From Imperialibacter sp963977595 (GTDB taxonomy: Bacteria > Bacteroidota > Bacteroidia > Cytophagales > Cyclobacteriaceae): a stretch of DNA of 64,000 nucleotides. Each line of letters opens with the position of its first letter. Position 1 is the first letter of the stretch. Location: positions 558,001-622,000 of the forward strand of contig NZ_CP180355.1 in NCBI RefSeq assembly GCF_048007035.1, read 5' to 3'. The position numbers and the translations under genes were made by a program. The notes beneath the pieces were generated by a model. It did no database searches and was not told where the DNA came from. It was given only the letters and a program-made list of their open reading frames with translations. Below, in pieces: positions 1 to 8,566 of the stretch.

Positions 1-525
1 GGCAATGCTCCACTCAAGCCTCCTGCCTTTTTTATGAGTATTTCTTAATTTGACAATTAATTCAGGCGAAGAAAAAAACTCTCCCGTGAACGGATCCTGC
101 CCTCCGATCGTGCTGTTAAAAGCATAGGTTCGGGACGAAGCCTGATTCACCAAGTTGATGCCGCCATGCACAGACAACCGACCGCCTGCCTTCGATCTGG
201 ATAAATTAGTTAGGTACTGCACATCCATGTTAGACACGAAAGTCTTTAGTTTGAGCCTTGAGTTATCAGCTGCCAACCTCGACATGGCCACCGCTGCCTC
301 GAGGCGCCACTCGCCAAACCCTTTTTCCTTCTCCCACGTGACGCCAACGGGCACAGCACCGCCTGAAAAGTTTCTAAACGACTCAAGCTCGTCTCTTATA
401 AGAAACGACCGGAAGCCAGTAGAAACGCCCAGCCTGGCAGGCATCGAAGGGGATGAGCCCTGCGCATACATGGATCCGAAGGGCAAAAAACATAGTAGCA
501 GGACGGCAAGGATTTGTTTAATCAT
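1..525 (-). CDS. Exported beta-rich protein, N-terminal part (runs off the window)
   Basis: An open frame runs from an ATG at 525 to the window edge, 175 codons without a stop, so only the N-terminal part is present. It starts with a clear signal peptide (MIKQILAVLLLC, ending SMYAQG), predicting Sec export and cleavage after about residue 22. The mature part alternates polar and hydrophobic residues and glycines (for example RLEAAVAMSRL, then KAGGRLSVHGGINLV), which looks like outer-membrane beta-barrel or porin-like strands; this is inference. I do not recognise the family. It diverges from the M20 peptidase gene across about 300 bp. Confidence 0.7.
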   Translation of the reverse strand, partial: MIKQILAVLLLCFLPFGSMYAQGSSPSMPARLGVSTGFRSFLIRDELESFRNFSGGAVPVGVTWEKEKGFGEWRLEAAVAMSRLAADNSRLKLKTFVSNMDVQYLTNLSRSKAGGRLSVHGGINLVNQASSRTYAFNSTIGGQDPFTGEFFSSPELIVKLRNTHKKGRRLEWSIA

Positions 526-710
526 TCAACCGACAAATAAACGACATTAGTCACAACACCTTTTCATTAAAAAATTCGGCAAGCAACATTTTGCGTCTAA
601 AATTTTAAAAAAAGCCCGTAACAGGCGCCTAAATTTTCAACTTTATCAAAATGGCACTACTGAAACCATTCAATTCTGCGAGACACTTATTCTCAGCTGC
701 CAAATATAAT

Positions 711-742
711 TTTGGTCACCCTGGAAACGCATTCTAAACTTG
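711..742 (+). promoter_or_regulatory. Bacteroidota-type promoter for the M20 peptidase gene
   Basis: TTTG at 711-714 and TAAACTTG at 735-742 are separated by 20 bp. This fits the Bacteroidota sigma-ABfr pattern (TTTG, about 20 bp, TAnnTTTG) with one mismatch in the -7 box. It lies 87 bp before the likely GTG start at 829. The rest of 526-828 shows nothing else I can name. Confidence 0.4.
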
Positions 743-828
743 CCTAAGTTTCTGCAATTCCATAACCATCATTTATATTGAAGGCCAAATTGACATCATT
801 AGTTTATCAATCCAAACCAATCGTAACC

Positions 829-2262
829 GTGAAAAAATTATTACTCGTCATTGGAGCCGCCGCTTTGCTCCTGGTGCTTGTTGTGCTTATCAAAACCGTG
901 ACCTTCACCTCCGAAACATTTGAGGTGGCATCTGTCACACCAGTTGAAGTACCAGATGCTGCGTTAGAGCGCTTTCAAAAAGCTATTCAATATAAAACCA
1001 TCTCTTTTGGCTATCCTGCCACTCCTGACTCAGCAGAGTTTTACGGTTTTCATAATTTTCTCGCAGAGGCCTTCCCTTTGATCGACAGTTTACTCGAAAA
1101 GAAGGTGATAGCCGGGTACAGCCTCCTCTACAAATGGCAGGGCACGGATGCCTCTGCCAAGCCTGTCATTCTCATGTCGCACATGGATGTGGTGCCTGTT
1201 GACGAAGGCACACTAGCCAATTGGGAGGCACCTCCATTTTCAGGCGAAATAAAGAATGGTTTCATCTACGGCCGTGGTACCATGGACGACAAGGTGGGCG
1301 TAATGAGCATCCTGGAGGCAGCGGAAATGACGCTGAAAGATGGTCTTCAGCCCAAGCGAACCATCTACCTGGCATTTGGTCATGATGAAGAAGTAGGTGG
1401 CGAACAAGGTGCTGGTGCCATTGGAAAGTACATGGAAGAGCAGGGGATCAAGGCAGAATTTGTGGTAGACGAGGGCGGATATGTTTCGGACGGAATGGTG
1501 CCTGGCATAAGCAAGCCACTGGCTGTAATCAATGTGGCTGAAAAGGGCTTCATCTCCTACGAGCTGACCATCACCACACCAGGGGGACATTCTTCCATGC
1601 CTCCAAAAAACAACACGATAGGCTCTCTGGCTGCGGCCATAGTGAAGCTGGAAGCCAACCAGTTTCCCTACAAAATGACACCTACCCTGCAGGAGCAAAT
1701 CAATATCGTTGGGCCAGAGATGCCTTTCATGCAAAGAATGGCCTTCGCCAACACCTGGTTGCTGGGAGGCAAAATTCTGGAAGGGCTTAATGCCCACACC
1801 ACCACCGCACCAACGATCATCAAAGGCGGAGTAAAAGACAATGTGATTCCTACCAGCGCTACTGCGGTGGTCAACTTCCGGGTGATGCCGGGAGAAACAG
1901 CTCAGGAAGTATTGGAGCATATCATTAATGTGATAGCCGACGACCGCATCACCGTAAAGCCGGTAAGCAGCATCAATGAGCCATCTAAAGTAGCTGACCA
2001 TAACTCGGCCTCATACCAGTTAATTTCCAAAACTGTGAAGCAGCTAATGCCCGGCACTATTGTTACGCCCGGCCTGCTCGGCGGAGGCACCGACACCAAG
2101 CACTACCGGAATGTGTCAGAAAACCAGTATCGCTTCTTTCCAATCCGCCTCTCTCCCGACAACGCTACAGGGTTTCATGGCATCAACGAGCACCTGGCGG
2201 TGGACAACTATAAAGAGGTGGTACAGTTTTTTCATCAGTTGATTAAGAATATGAATGAGTAA
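829..2262 (+). CDS. M20 family metallopeptidase (PM20D1/carboxypeptidase-like), membrane-anchored
   Basis: Zinc-dependent peptidase or amidohydrolase of the M20 family, closest in layout to the PM20D1/carboxypeptidase S branch, which cleaves or forms N-acyl amino acids and dipeptides. Visible motifs are MSHMDVVPVD (zinc His, Asp), GRGTMDDK (bridging Asp), GHDEEVGG (catalytic Glu pair), VVDEGG, and a late GFHGINEHL His. A dimerisation domain lies between. The N-terminus is one hydrophobic helix (KKLLLVIGAAALLLVLVVLI), probably a signal anchor placing the enzyme in the periplasm. I prefer the GTG at 829, just before this helix; a TTG at 778 would add 17 residues. The stop overlaps the start of the sirtuin gene, so the two are probably co-transcribed. 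Confidence 0.9.
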   Translation: MKKLLLVIGAAALLLVLVVLIKTVTFTSETFEVASVTPVEVPDAALERFQKAIQYKTISFGYPATPDSAEFYGFHNFLAEAFPLIDSLLEKKVIAGYSLLYKWQGTDASAKPVILMSHMDVVPVDEGTLANWEAPPFSGEIKNGFIYGRGTMDDKVGVMSILEAAEMTLKDGLQPKRTIYLAFGHDEEVGGEQGAGAIGKYMEEQGIKAEFVVDEGGYVSDGMVPGISKPLAVINVAEKGFISYELTITTPGGHSSMPPKNNTIGSLAAAIVKLEANQFPYKMTPTLQEQINIVGPEMPFMQRMAFANTWLLGGKILEGLNAHTTTAPTIIKGGVKDNVIPTSATAVVNFRVMPGETAQEVLEHIINVIADDRITVKPVSSINEPSKVADHNSASYQLISKTVKQLMPGTIVTPGLLGGGTDTKHYRNVSENQYRFFPIRLSPDNATGFHGINEHLAVDNYKEVVQFFHQLIKNMNE

Positions 2263-2956
2263 AAAAAAGAAAATCGTCGTCCTTACCGGAGCGGGTATCA
2301 GCGCAGAAAGCGGCCTCAAAACCTTCAGAGATGCCGGTGGGCTTTGGGAAGGCTTCGATGTGATGGAGGTGGCATCTATTGATGGGTGGCGCCGTAACCG
2401 TGAACTGGTGCTCGACTTCTACAATATGCGAAGGAAGCAGGCACTGGAAGCCAAACCGAACCCCGGCCATTTTGCGTTGGCCGACCTTGAAAAAGATTTT
2501 GAAGTCGTTATTGTTACGCAAAATGTGGACAAACTGCACGAAATGGCCGGCTCCACCAATATCATTCACCTGCACGGCCAACTGTTTCAATCAAGGAGCT
2601 CGCTGGACGAAAACCTCATCTATGAAATGGATGGATGGGAGCTCAAGCTGGGCGACAAATGCGAAAGAGGTTCCCAGCTGAGGCCGAATATCGTTTGGTT
2701 TGGTGAGATGGTGCCATTGATAGAGGATGCTGCCAGAGAAGTGATGTCAGCGGATATATTCATGGTGGTGGGCACCTCGCTGGCCGTATATCCTGCCGCC
2801 AGCCTGCTGCACTACACTTCCGACCATGCACCAAAGTTTGTCATTGACCCAAGTCTGCCCAATCTGCCTAAACTCCCCCATTTCTACCTTTACGAGGAGC
2901 TGGCCAGCACTGGCGTGGCTAAAGCCGCTGAAAAAATCAGAGCAGAGTTTTTATAG
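2255..2956 (+). CDS. SIR2 family NAD-dependent protein deacylase lacking the zinc cysteines
   Basis: Sirtuin of the CobB/SIRT5 type, removing acyl groups from lysines at the expense of NAD. Visible are the NAD-binding GAGISAESGLKTFRDAGGLW, the TQNVDKLHE motif, the catalytic His in HLHGQLF, LRPNIVWFGE and VVGTSLAVYPAA. The small-domain stretch between HLHGQLF and LRPNIVWFGE normally carries two CxxC pairs that hold a structural zinc; here it has a single Cys (GDKCERG). Loss of the zinc ribbon is, from memory, common in Bacteroidota sirtuins. The 233 residues are normal length for the class. The ATG at 2255 overlaps the end of the upstream peptidase gene by 8 bp. Confidence 0.9.
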   Translation: MSKKKKIVVLTGAGISAESGLKTFRDAGGLWEGFDVMEVASIDGWRRNRELVLDFYNMRRKQALEAKPNPGHFALADLEKDFEVVIVTQNVDKLHEMAGSTNIIHLHGQLFQSRSSLDENLIYEMDGWELKLGDKCERGSQLRPNIVWFGEMVPLIEDAAREVMSADIFMVVGTSLAVYPAASLLHYTSDHAPKFVIDPSLPNLPKLPHFYLYEELASTGVAKAAEKIRAEFL

Positions 2957-3009
2957 TAGCTGAACCATTTACCCTAGCTATTTGATTATATGTACAGACA
3001 TTTAAACAA

Positions 3010-3654
3010 ATGAAGAAAGAGACTATCATTTATATATTCGATCCTTTATGTGGCTGGTGCTATGGCTTTAGCGGGACTATCGTTGACCTGTTCAATAAAA
3101 GGAAAGATGAGTTCAATTTCGAAGTGATTGCCGGGGGCATGGTCACCGGTACCCGAATTGCTCCCTTTTCTACTATGCACGGCTATATTTCAGGGGCATA
3201 CAAAAGAGTAGAAGAAATGACTGGAGCGAAGTTTGGAGAGCCCTATCTGAATGATCTGCTTCCCTCCGACACGCAGATGAACTCCGAGCCCCCTTCAAGG
3301 GCGTTGGTCACTTTCCGCAGCTTCTTACCAGATCAGGTGGTGCCCTTTGCTCATGCGCTACAAAAGAAGCAGTACCTGGAAGGCCGTGATTTCGCAGACA
3401 ATACGGTTTACGAAGAGCTGGCTGCTCAATTTGGACTAGACCCAAAAGCCTTTATCGAAAAATTTGAGTCGGAAGAAATGAAATACCAGACAACACAGGA
3501 TTTCCAGTGGAGCAATAGCGCCGGTGTGAAGGGTTTTCCGACAGTAGTGTTGAAAAACGACCAGGGCTATTACCTGGTATCGAATGGCTTCCGTCCGCTG
3601 GATGAAGTGGAGAAAGTGATTGAAACGATACAAGGCATGGCGAATGAGGCTTAA
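3010..3654 (+). CDS. DsbA family thioredoxin-fold protein (FrnE-like) with CGWC active site
   Basis: Protein of 214 residues with a thioredoxin-fold start (IIYIFDPLCGWCYGF) carrying a CxxC redox motif CGWC at about residues 14-17, a helical insertion, and the cis-proline loop KGFPTVV near residue 178. There is no signal peptide, so it should be cytoplasmic, as expected for the FrnE-like branch of DsbA oxidoreductases rather than periplasmic DsbA. It is probably a thiol-disulfide oxidoreductase or isomerase; its substrates are unknown. It stands alone between the sirtuin (53 bp upstream) and the frameshifted oxidoreductase. Confidence 0.85.
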   Translation: MKKETIIYIFDPLCGWCYGFSGTIVDLFNKRKDEFNFEVIAGGMVTGTRIAPFSTMHGYISGAYKRVEEMTGAKFGEPYLNDLLPSDTQMNSEPPSRALVTFRSFLPDQVVPFAHALQKKQYLEGRDFADNTVYEELAAQFGLDPKAFIEKFESEEMKYQTTQDFQWSNSAGVKGFPTVVLKNDQGYYLVSNGFRPLDEVEKVIETIQGMANEA

Positions 3655-3760
3655 TGCAAAGAGCTTTCGCCCCTGGCCTGTCCCCTGACAGACCAGTATA
3701 AGCTACCTTTATAGCCGCCCCATCATTGCCCTGCCACTTTTTCTTTCCTACCTTCGGGCC

Positions 3761-4821
3761 ATGGCAAACAATCCCCTTAATGTAGGTCTGATCGGCTTCG
3801 GAATAGCCGGTCAGGTATTTCATGCACCCATCATCGTCAGTGTTCCAGGGCTCCACCTCCATAAGATCCGGGAGTCGAGACCAGCCAATATTGCACTGGC
3901 TAATCAGCGATTTCCACAAGCCACGGTAGTCACAGATGTCGACGACCTTTTTAAAGACCAGGCCATCGACCTGATTGTTGTCGCCACATCCAACACCTCC
4001 CATTTTGAGCTGACGAAAAGAGCGCTGGAAGCTGGTAAGCATGTGCTGGTTGAAAAGCCCTTTACCATTACCTCTGCTGACGCCGATGAGCTGATTGCTA
4101 TAGCGAAAAAACATAATCGTGTTCTCACGGTTCACCACAACCGCCGCTTCGACGGCGACTTCAATACGATCAGAAAAGTGATTAAAGAAGGAATGCTGGG
4201 TACAGTGGTGGAGATGGAAATCCACTACGATCGGTTCCGCAATTACCTGAAGCCCAATGCCTGGAGGGAGGAAGATTTGCCTGGCTCCGGCATTTTGTAC
4301 GACCTGGGCTCGCACCTGATCGACCAGGCACTTACCTTATTCGGAATACCCAAAGAAGTGTCAGCGTTTACTGCCCAGCAAAGAGCCGCTCCAAAACGGT
4401 GGATAATTTTGAAGTAATCCTGCATTACCCTGCGCTAAAGGTAACGCTAAAAGCAGGCATGCTGGTGCGGGAGCAAGGCTATCGGTTCGTGATCTACGGC
4501 GACCAGGGCACCTTCGTGAAAAGTGGCATCGACGTGCAGGAAGAAGCGCTGAAGGCTGGGAAAATCCCTGCAGAAACCCCCAACTGGGGAGTGGAACCAG
4601 AAGAGATCTGGGGCAAGATCAACACCAACTATAAAGGCATGCACATGATAGCCAAAATAGAATCAGAGGTGGGCGACTACCCGGGGCTGTACGCTAATGT
4701 GCGGGATGCCATCAATGGGACCGGCAGACTTGAAGTCACAGCCGGGCAGTCCAGAGATGTGATCCGCATCATCGAGCTGGCCATGCAAAGCGCCGCCGAG
4801 AAAAAGACTGTGATGGTGTAA
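3761..4821 (+). pseudogene. Gfo/Idh/MocA family oxidoreductase interrupted by a one-base frameshift
   Basis: Two adjacent frames together make one NAD(P)-dependent Gfo/Idh/MocA oxidoreductase of about 350 residues. The first (3761-4417) has the Rossmann start GLIGFGIAGQVFHAPII, the EKPFTIT motif and the catalytic-domain GSGILYDLGSHLIDQA. It then derails into an unrelated tail (PKRWIILK). The second frame resumes the family sequence at TVDNFEVILHYP and ends normally at 4821. Adding one base around 4384-4390 would join them in frame. It could be a true inactivating mutation or a sequencing error. A strong terminator follows. Expected role: oxidation or reduction of a sugar or cyclitol. Confidence 0.85.
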
Positions 4822-4870
4822 CTGAGTTTTTGGCTGTGTCTCACAGCCTACCCGAAAGTAGACTAAAAGA

Positions 4871-4902
4871 AATGGCCAGCGTTTCCACTGGCCATTTTTA
4901 TT
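4871..4902. terminator. Intrinsic terminator after the oxidoreductase gene
   Basis: Perfect 9-bp stem AATGGCCAG (4871-4879) / CTGGCCATT (4888-4896) with an 8-nt loop, followed by T residues. The A-rich flank on the other side would let it also serve the converging MATE gene. Confidence 0.8.
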
Positions 4903-4990
4903 AGAAGCTCGTCAATTATCTGTAAGGGTACCCAGCTTTAGCTAGTTTAAACATCGTTTTTGCTCGTGTCTTCACGTGCATTGCCAGAGG

Positions 4991-6397
4991 CTACACCTGC
5001 ACCGTCTTCCATCTGCCTCTTTTGAAAATGATCACCCCAATGATCGCAAGCAGCGAGTGAGCCACTGCAATGGCCCAGAAGACTCCTGAAGGCCCCCATT
5101 CCATCGTCACCGCCAGCCAGTAAGCAAACGGAATCTGGAAAACCCAGAAAACAAAAATATTGATCACAGAAGGCGTTCTTGTATCACCAGCGCCGTTGAA
5201 CGCCTGGATTAACACCATGCCGTAGGCAAAGAATACATACCCCAGGCAAATGATTTGAAGGCTCTGCTTTCCAAAACTAACTACCGCTTCATCTGGTGTA
5301 AATACAGTAATCACCTGTTCTGCAAATACGAGGAAAACAGCTCCCACAATTCCGAGAAAGATCACATTGATCAGCGCCGTTCGCCAGACGGATGTTTCTG
5401 CCCTGTCAGGTTTCAAAGCACCCAGGTTTTGCCCCACAAGCGTGCCTGCCGCATTGGCCAATCCCCACGACGGCATGAGTGTAAATATCAGCACCCGGAA
5501 TGAAATCGTGTAACCAGCCAGGGCCGACTCGCCAAACAGCGACATCACCCTCATCAGAAATATCCAGCTGGCTGACTCAATCAGGAACTGGCCTACCCCT
5601 CCAATGGAAACCTTGACCATATTTTTCAAGATATCCCATTTAATAACCAGAGACCTGACCGTTATTTTGATTCTGGAGTTACCCCTGAAAAGGTGATACA
5701 CCTGAAACACAACGCCGATAGACCTGCCTGTGGTGGTGGCAATGGCGGCTCCTTCCACGCCCATGGCAGGTATTGGCCCAAGTCCAAAAATAAACAGAGG
5801 GTCCAAAACACAGTTGATAGCATTGGCCAGAAAAAGTGCCCACATAGCAATGCTTGCGTCACCGGCACCACGGAAAATGGCATTGATCAGAAAGATCAGC
5901 ATCAGTGACACATTCCCGAGAAAAATCCACCGGGTATAGCCATATCCCTCGGCAATCAGCTCGGGGCTGCCACCCATTATCTGAAGAATCTCCCTGGCAT
6001 AAAAAGCGCCAGCCAGACCGATAACAAGAGCAAACGTAAGTCCGAGAATTACAGCCTGCACTGCCGCCACAGAAGCTGCCTGAGGGTTTTTCTCCCCAAT
6101 ACGCCGAGCTACGGTAGCAGTAGCCGCCATACTCAGGCCAACGGCCACCGAATAAACGATCATCATCACCGATTCGGTGAGACCCACGGTGGCTACTGCG
6201 TTGACGCTTACTTTGCTTACAAAGAATACGTCGACTACGGCAAAGATTGACTCCATGCTCATTTCAATGATCATGGGAATCGACAACAGAAAGATGGCTT
6301 TGTTAAGATTACCTTCGGTAAAGTCCTGTTCGCCTCCTTTTAAGGCTTCCAGAAAATAGCGCAAATATTTGCGTATAGAATAGTATAGTGATGTCAT
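4991..6397 (-). CDS. MATE family efflux transporter
   Basis: Inner-membrane antiporter of 468 residues with about 12 hydrophobic segments, in two similar halves as in MATE (NorM/DinF-like) exporters that expel cationic drugs or metabolites using Na+ or H+ gradients. Supporting stretches are the first-helix LLSIPMIIEMSMESI followed by VVDVFFVSKV, then MAATATVARRIGEKNP, and in the second half LANAAGTLVGQNLGA. The cytoplasmic N-terminus is unusually charged (about 30 residues before the first helix). The start at 6397 follows a long non-coding region, so the gene is probably monocistronic. Substrate cannot be told from sequence. Confidence 0.9.
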   Translation of the reverse strand: MTSLYYSIRKYLRYFLEALKGGEQDFTEGNLNKAIFLLSIPMIIEMSMESIFAVVDVFFVSKVSVNAVATVGLTESVMMIVYSVAVGLSMAATATVARRIGEKNPQAASVAAVQAVILGLTFALVIGLAGAFYAREILQIMGGSPELIAEGYGYTRWIFLGNVSLMLIFLINAIFRGAGDASIAMWALFLANAINCVLDPLFIFGLGPIPAMGVEGAAIATTTGRSIGVVFQVYHLFRGNSRIKITVRSLVIKWDILKNMVKVSIGGVGQFLIESASWIFLMRVMSLFGESALAGYTISFRVLIFTLMPSWGLANAAGTLVGQNLGALKPDRAETSVWRTALINVIFLGIVGAVFLVFAEQVITVFTPDEAVVSFGKQSLQIICLGYVFFAYGMVLIQAFNGAGDTRTPSVINIFVFWVFQIPFAYWLAVTMEWGPSGVFWAIAVAHSLLAIIGVIIFKRGRWKTVQV

Positions 6398-6616
6398 TAC
6401 TTGTCAAGAATTGAAAAAAAGAAATGTGAAAAAGGAAAAATAGTGACCGAAAGAGGTCTGTCCCAGGTGCTGTTTAAGCCTTTGTGGGGTCAATATCCCT
6501 GAGACGGGTGGTCACAATGTCCTTGACGAGTTTCATAATGGGTACAATGTTAGGGAGTTTTTTTGAAAGGTGAAAAAGAAAGTTGATAAAAGTGGGGAGC
6601 GAAGGAGTGGGAAGGC

Positions 6617-6913
6617 GGGAGACGGAAGACCGAAGCGGGCGTCGGTACGGCAGCAGGCAGGTTGCGGTGGGGCCGTCAGACGTCAAGATTAGATTCACCA
6701 CAGTCTCCTTCGAGCAAAAGATTTATGTTCAGCTAAGCTAACCTAATGAATCCAGACTTGCTCTTCGCATAAGATATCTCCACTTCGCTGCGATATAGCT
6801 GGTGTCGAGTCTTTACTGCTATCAGGCATATGGCCAGTAGCCACACAAAAACCAGGTCGCTTCCCACATCATCTCCCGACTCCGGTCTCCGGTCTTCTTC
6901 CTCCCGTCTCACC
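6617..6913. repeat. Inverted pair of GGAGACGGAAGACC-type repeats with no gene between
   Basis: Gene-free region 6398-6954. The left arm GGGAGACGGAAGACCGAAG lies at 6617-6635; an inverted, slightly longer set of the same motif (CCGACTCCGGTCTCCGGTCT and onward) lies at 6876-6913. The same motif in the same inverted arrangement flanks the four-helix-bundle gene at 21165-21527. The 240 bp between the arms have no convincing coding frame, so this may be an empty or decayed version of that element. Confidence 0.55.
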
Positions 6914-6954
6914 TCCCCTTTCCTTTCTCCCCTCCCCTTCCTATCTTTTCACGC

Positions 6955-8451
6955 ATGAACATTGACCTGAAGGGCCTGCTGGCCTCCAAGCGTTTATTTA
7001 TCATCCTGGGGCCGAGCCTTTTCATTTTGCTGCTGCTCATTGGCGGGCCAGTTGACATGGAGCCAAAAGCCTGGACGATTGTGGCCTGCACCGTATGGAT
7101 TGCTCTCTGGTGGCTCACCGAAGCCGTGCCCATCGCTATTACCTCCCTCCTACCTATTTTGCTCTTCTCAGCTACGGGCGCCATGCCAGTGTCCTCAGTA
7201 ACGGGCTACTACTCCAACAATATCATTTACCTGTTTATCGCTGGCTTCATCATTGCCCTGGCCATGGAAAAGTGGAACCTTCACCGTCGCATTGCCCTCA
7301 ATATCATCAAGCGCACCGGCACCAACCAAAAACAGATTCTTCTGGGCTTCATCCTGGCCACGGGCTTTCTGTCCATGTGGATTTCCAACACCGCCACCAC
7401 CATGATGATGCTCCCGATTGCGCTGAGCATCATTGATCAGCTCACCAAACTGCTCAATAATCCCAGCGATGCCACTTCCTCTCATTTCGGCAAAGCACTC
7501 GTTATTTCCATCGCCTATGCCGCCTCCATCGGGGGTATTGCCACCATTGTCGGCACACCTACCAACCTTATTTTTGTGGAAGCAGCCGATCAGTTTTACG
7601 GTGCAGAAATCCCCTTCGATCTGTGGTTTTTCTATGCGTTGCCGCTTACGATAATTTTGGGTGCTTTTCTCTGGTGGGACCTAAGCCACCGGGCGTTTAA
7701 ACTGAGCAGCATCAAAGTAAAAGGCTCTAAGGAGATCATCGATGGTGAGCTACGGGAACTTGGCGCTATGGGCTACGAGGAGCGCTGGGTGATGGTAATT
7801 TTCTCTTTTGTGGCTATAGCCTGGATTTTCAGGACTTACCTGATCGCTCCCATCTTTCCCGGAATCAACGATACCAGCATTGCCCTGATTGGTGCCACCG
7901 TTTTGTTTTTGGTACCCGGCCGGGAGAAAAAAGGTGAAATGATCATGGACTGGCAAACAGCCAAGCGCCTCCCCTGGGAGGTGATCCTGCTATTCGGCGG
8001 TGCCTTTTCGGTGGCTGGCAGCTTCCAGGAAACCGGCCTTACGGCCTGGATCGGCGGGCGACTCACACTATTAGAAAACGTGCACCCATTGCTGATGCTC
8101 CTCATCGTGGTGGCTCTGGTCAACTACCTGACCGAGTTGACACAAAACATGGCCACCTGCACACTGATGCTGCCCATTCTCGCAGGGCTGGCCCAGGCCA
8201 TTGGCGTGCATCCTTACGGCCTCATGGTACCCATGACCATTGCTTCGTCCTGTGCTTTCATGCTTCCGGTGGCCACCGCACCCAATGCCATTGTTTTTGG
8301 CTCTGGCACCCTGCAAATGAAGGACATGGTGAGGGCAGGCGTTTGGCTCAATATTTTCGCTACGGTGCTCATCAGCGTTTACACCTACTATGTGCTGCCC
8401 GCCATTTGGGGTTTTGATTTTAATGTTTTTCCGGAGGCATTTGTGAAATAA
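6955..8451 (+). CDS. DASS/SLC13 family sodium:anion symporter
   Basis: Polytopic inner-membrane protein of 498 residues belonging to the divalent anion:Na+ symporter family (SLC13, ArsB/NhaD fold), which takes up dicarboxylates, citrate or sulfate. Family marks are IALWWLTEAVPIAITSLLPI, the first SNT motif in WISNTATTMMMLPIALSI, and GGIATIVGTPTNLIF. The second symmetry-related motif, usually SNT or SNP followed by AT, reads TQNMATCTLMLPI here, so one of the two Na+/substrate loops is altered. ATG at 6955 gives the first membrane segment after a short basic N-terminus. Likely import of a C4-dicarboxylate; this is inference. Confidence 0.88.
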   Translation: MNIDLKGLLASKRLFIILGPSLFILLLLIGGPVDMEPKAWTIVACTVWIALWWLTEAVPIAITSLLPILLFSATGAMPVSSVTGYYSNNIIYLFIAGFIIALAMEKWNLHRRIALNIIKRTGTNQKQILLGFILATGFLSMWISNTATTMMMLPIALSIIDQLTKLLNNPSDATSSHFGKALVISIAYAASIGGIATIVGTPTNLIFVEAADQFYGAEIPFDLWFFYALPLTIILGAFLWWDLSHRAFKLSSIKVKGSKEIIDGELRELGAMGYEERWVMVIFSFVAIAWIFRTYLIAPIFPGINDTSIALIGATVLFLVPGREKKGEMIMDWQTAKRLPWEVILLFGGAFSVAGSFQETGLTAWIGGRLTLLENVHPLLMLLIVVALVNYLTELTQNMATCTLMLPILAGLAQAIGVHPYGLMVPMTIASSCAFMLPVATAPNAIVFGSGTLQMKDMVRAGVWLNIFATVLISVYTYYVLPAIWGFDFNVFPEAFVK

Positions 8452-8482
8452 CCTTTGAGGCTTTGTGGGCGGTTACTGGCGA

Positions 8483-8560
8483 GTGAAGACACTCACCAGG
8501 GCTTGGTTGTCGTGGCAGGTGTCTTCACCGTCACCCGATCGCTACGGCGAGTGTCTTCAC
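8483..8560. repeat. Cluster of GTGTCTTCAC / GTGAAGACAC inverted repeats
   Basis: GTGAAGACAC at 8483-8492 and its exact reverse complement GTGTCTTCAC at 8519-8528 and 8551-8560 lie in the gap between two converging genes. The second and third copies share the longer direct repeat GTGTCTTCACCGTC. A further GTGTCTTCAC lies at 4966-4975, just past the 3' end of the MATE gene. The arms could pair into a hairpin, and the positions beyond gene ends fit a small dispersed palindromic repeat. Confidence 0.5.
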
Positions 8561-8566
8561 CGTCGT

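Noticed and set aside
155..550. A plus-strand frame of 131 codons over the first gene
   Set aside because: It lies opposite a frame with a clear signal peptide and beta-rich sequence on the minus strand; its own translation has no recognisable features.
6474..6701. A minus-strand 75-codon frame, with an inner 20-codon part MKLVKDIVTTRLRDIDPTKA upstream of the MATE gene
   Set aside because: Overlaps the repeat arm and lacks homology or a promoter; a leader peptide is possible but not supported.
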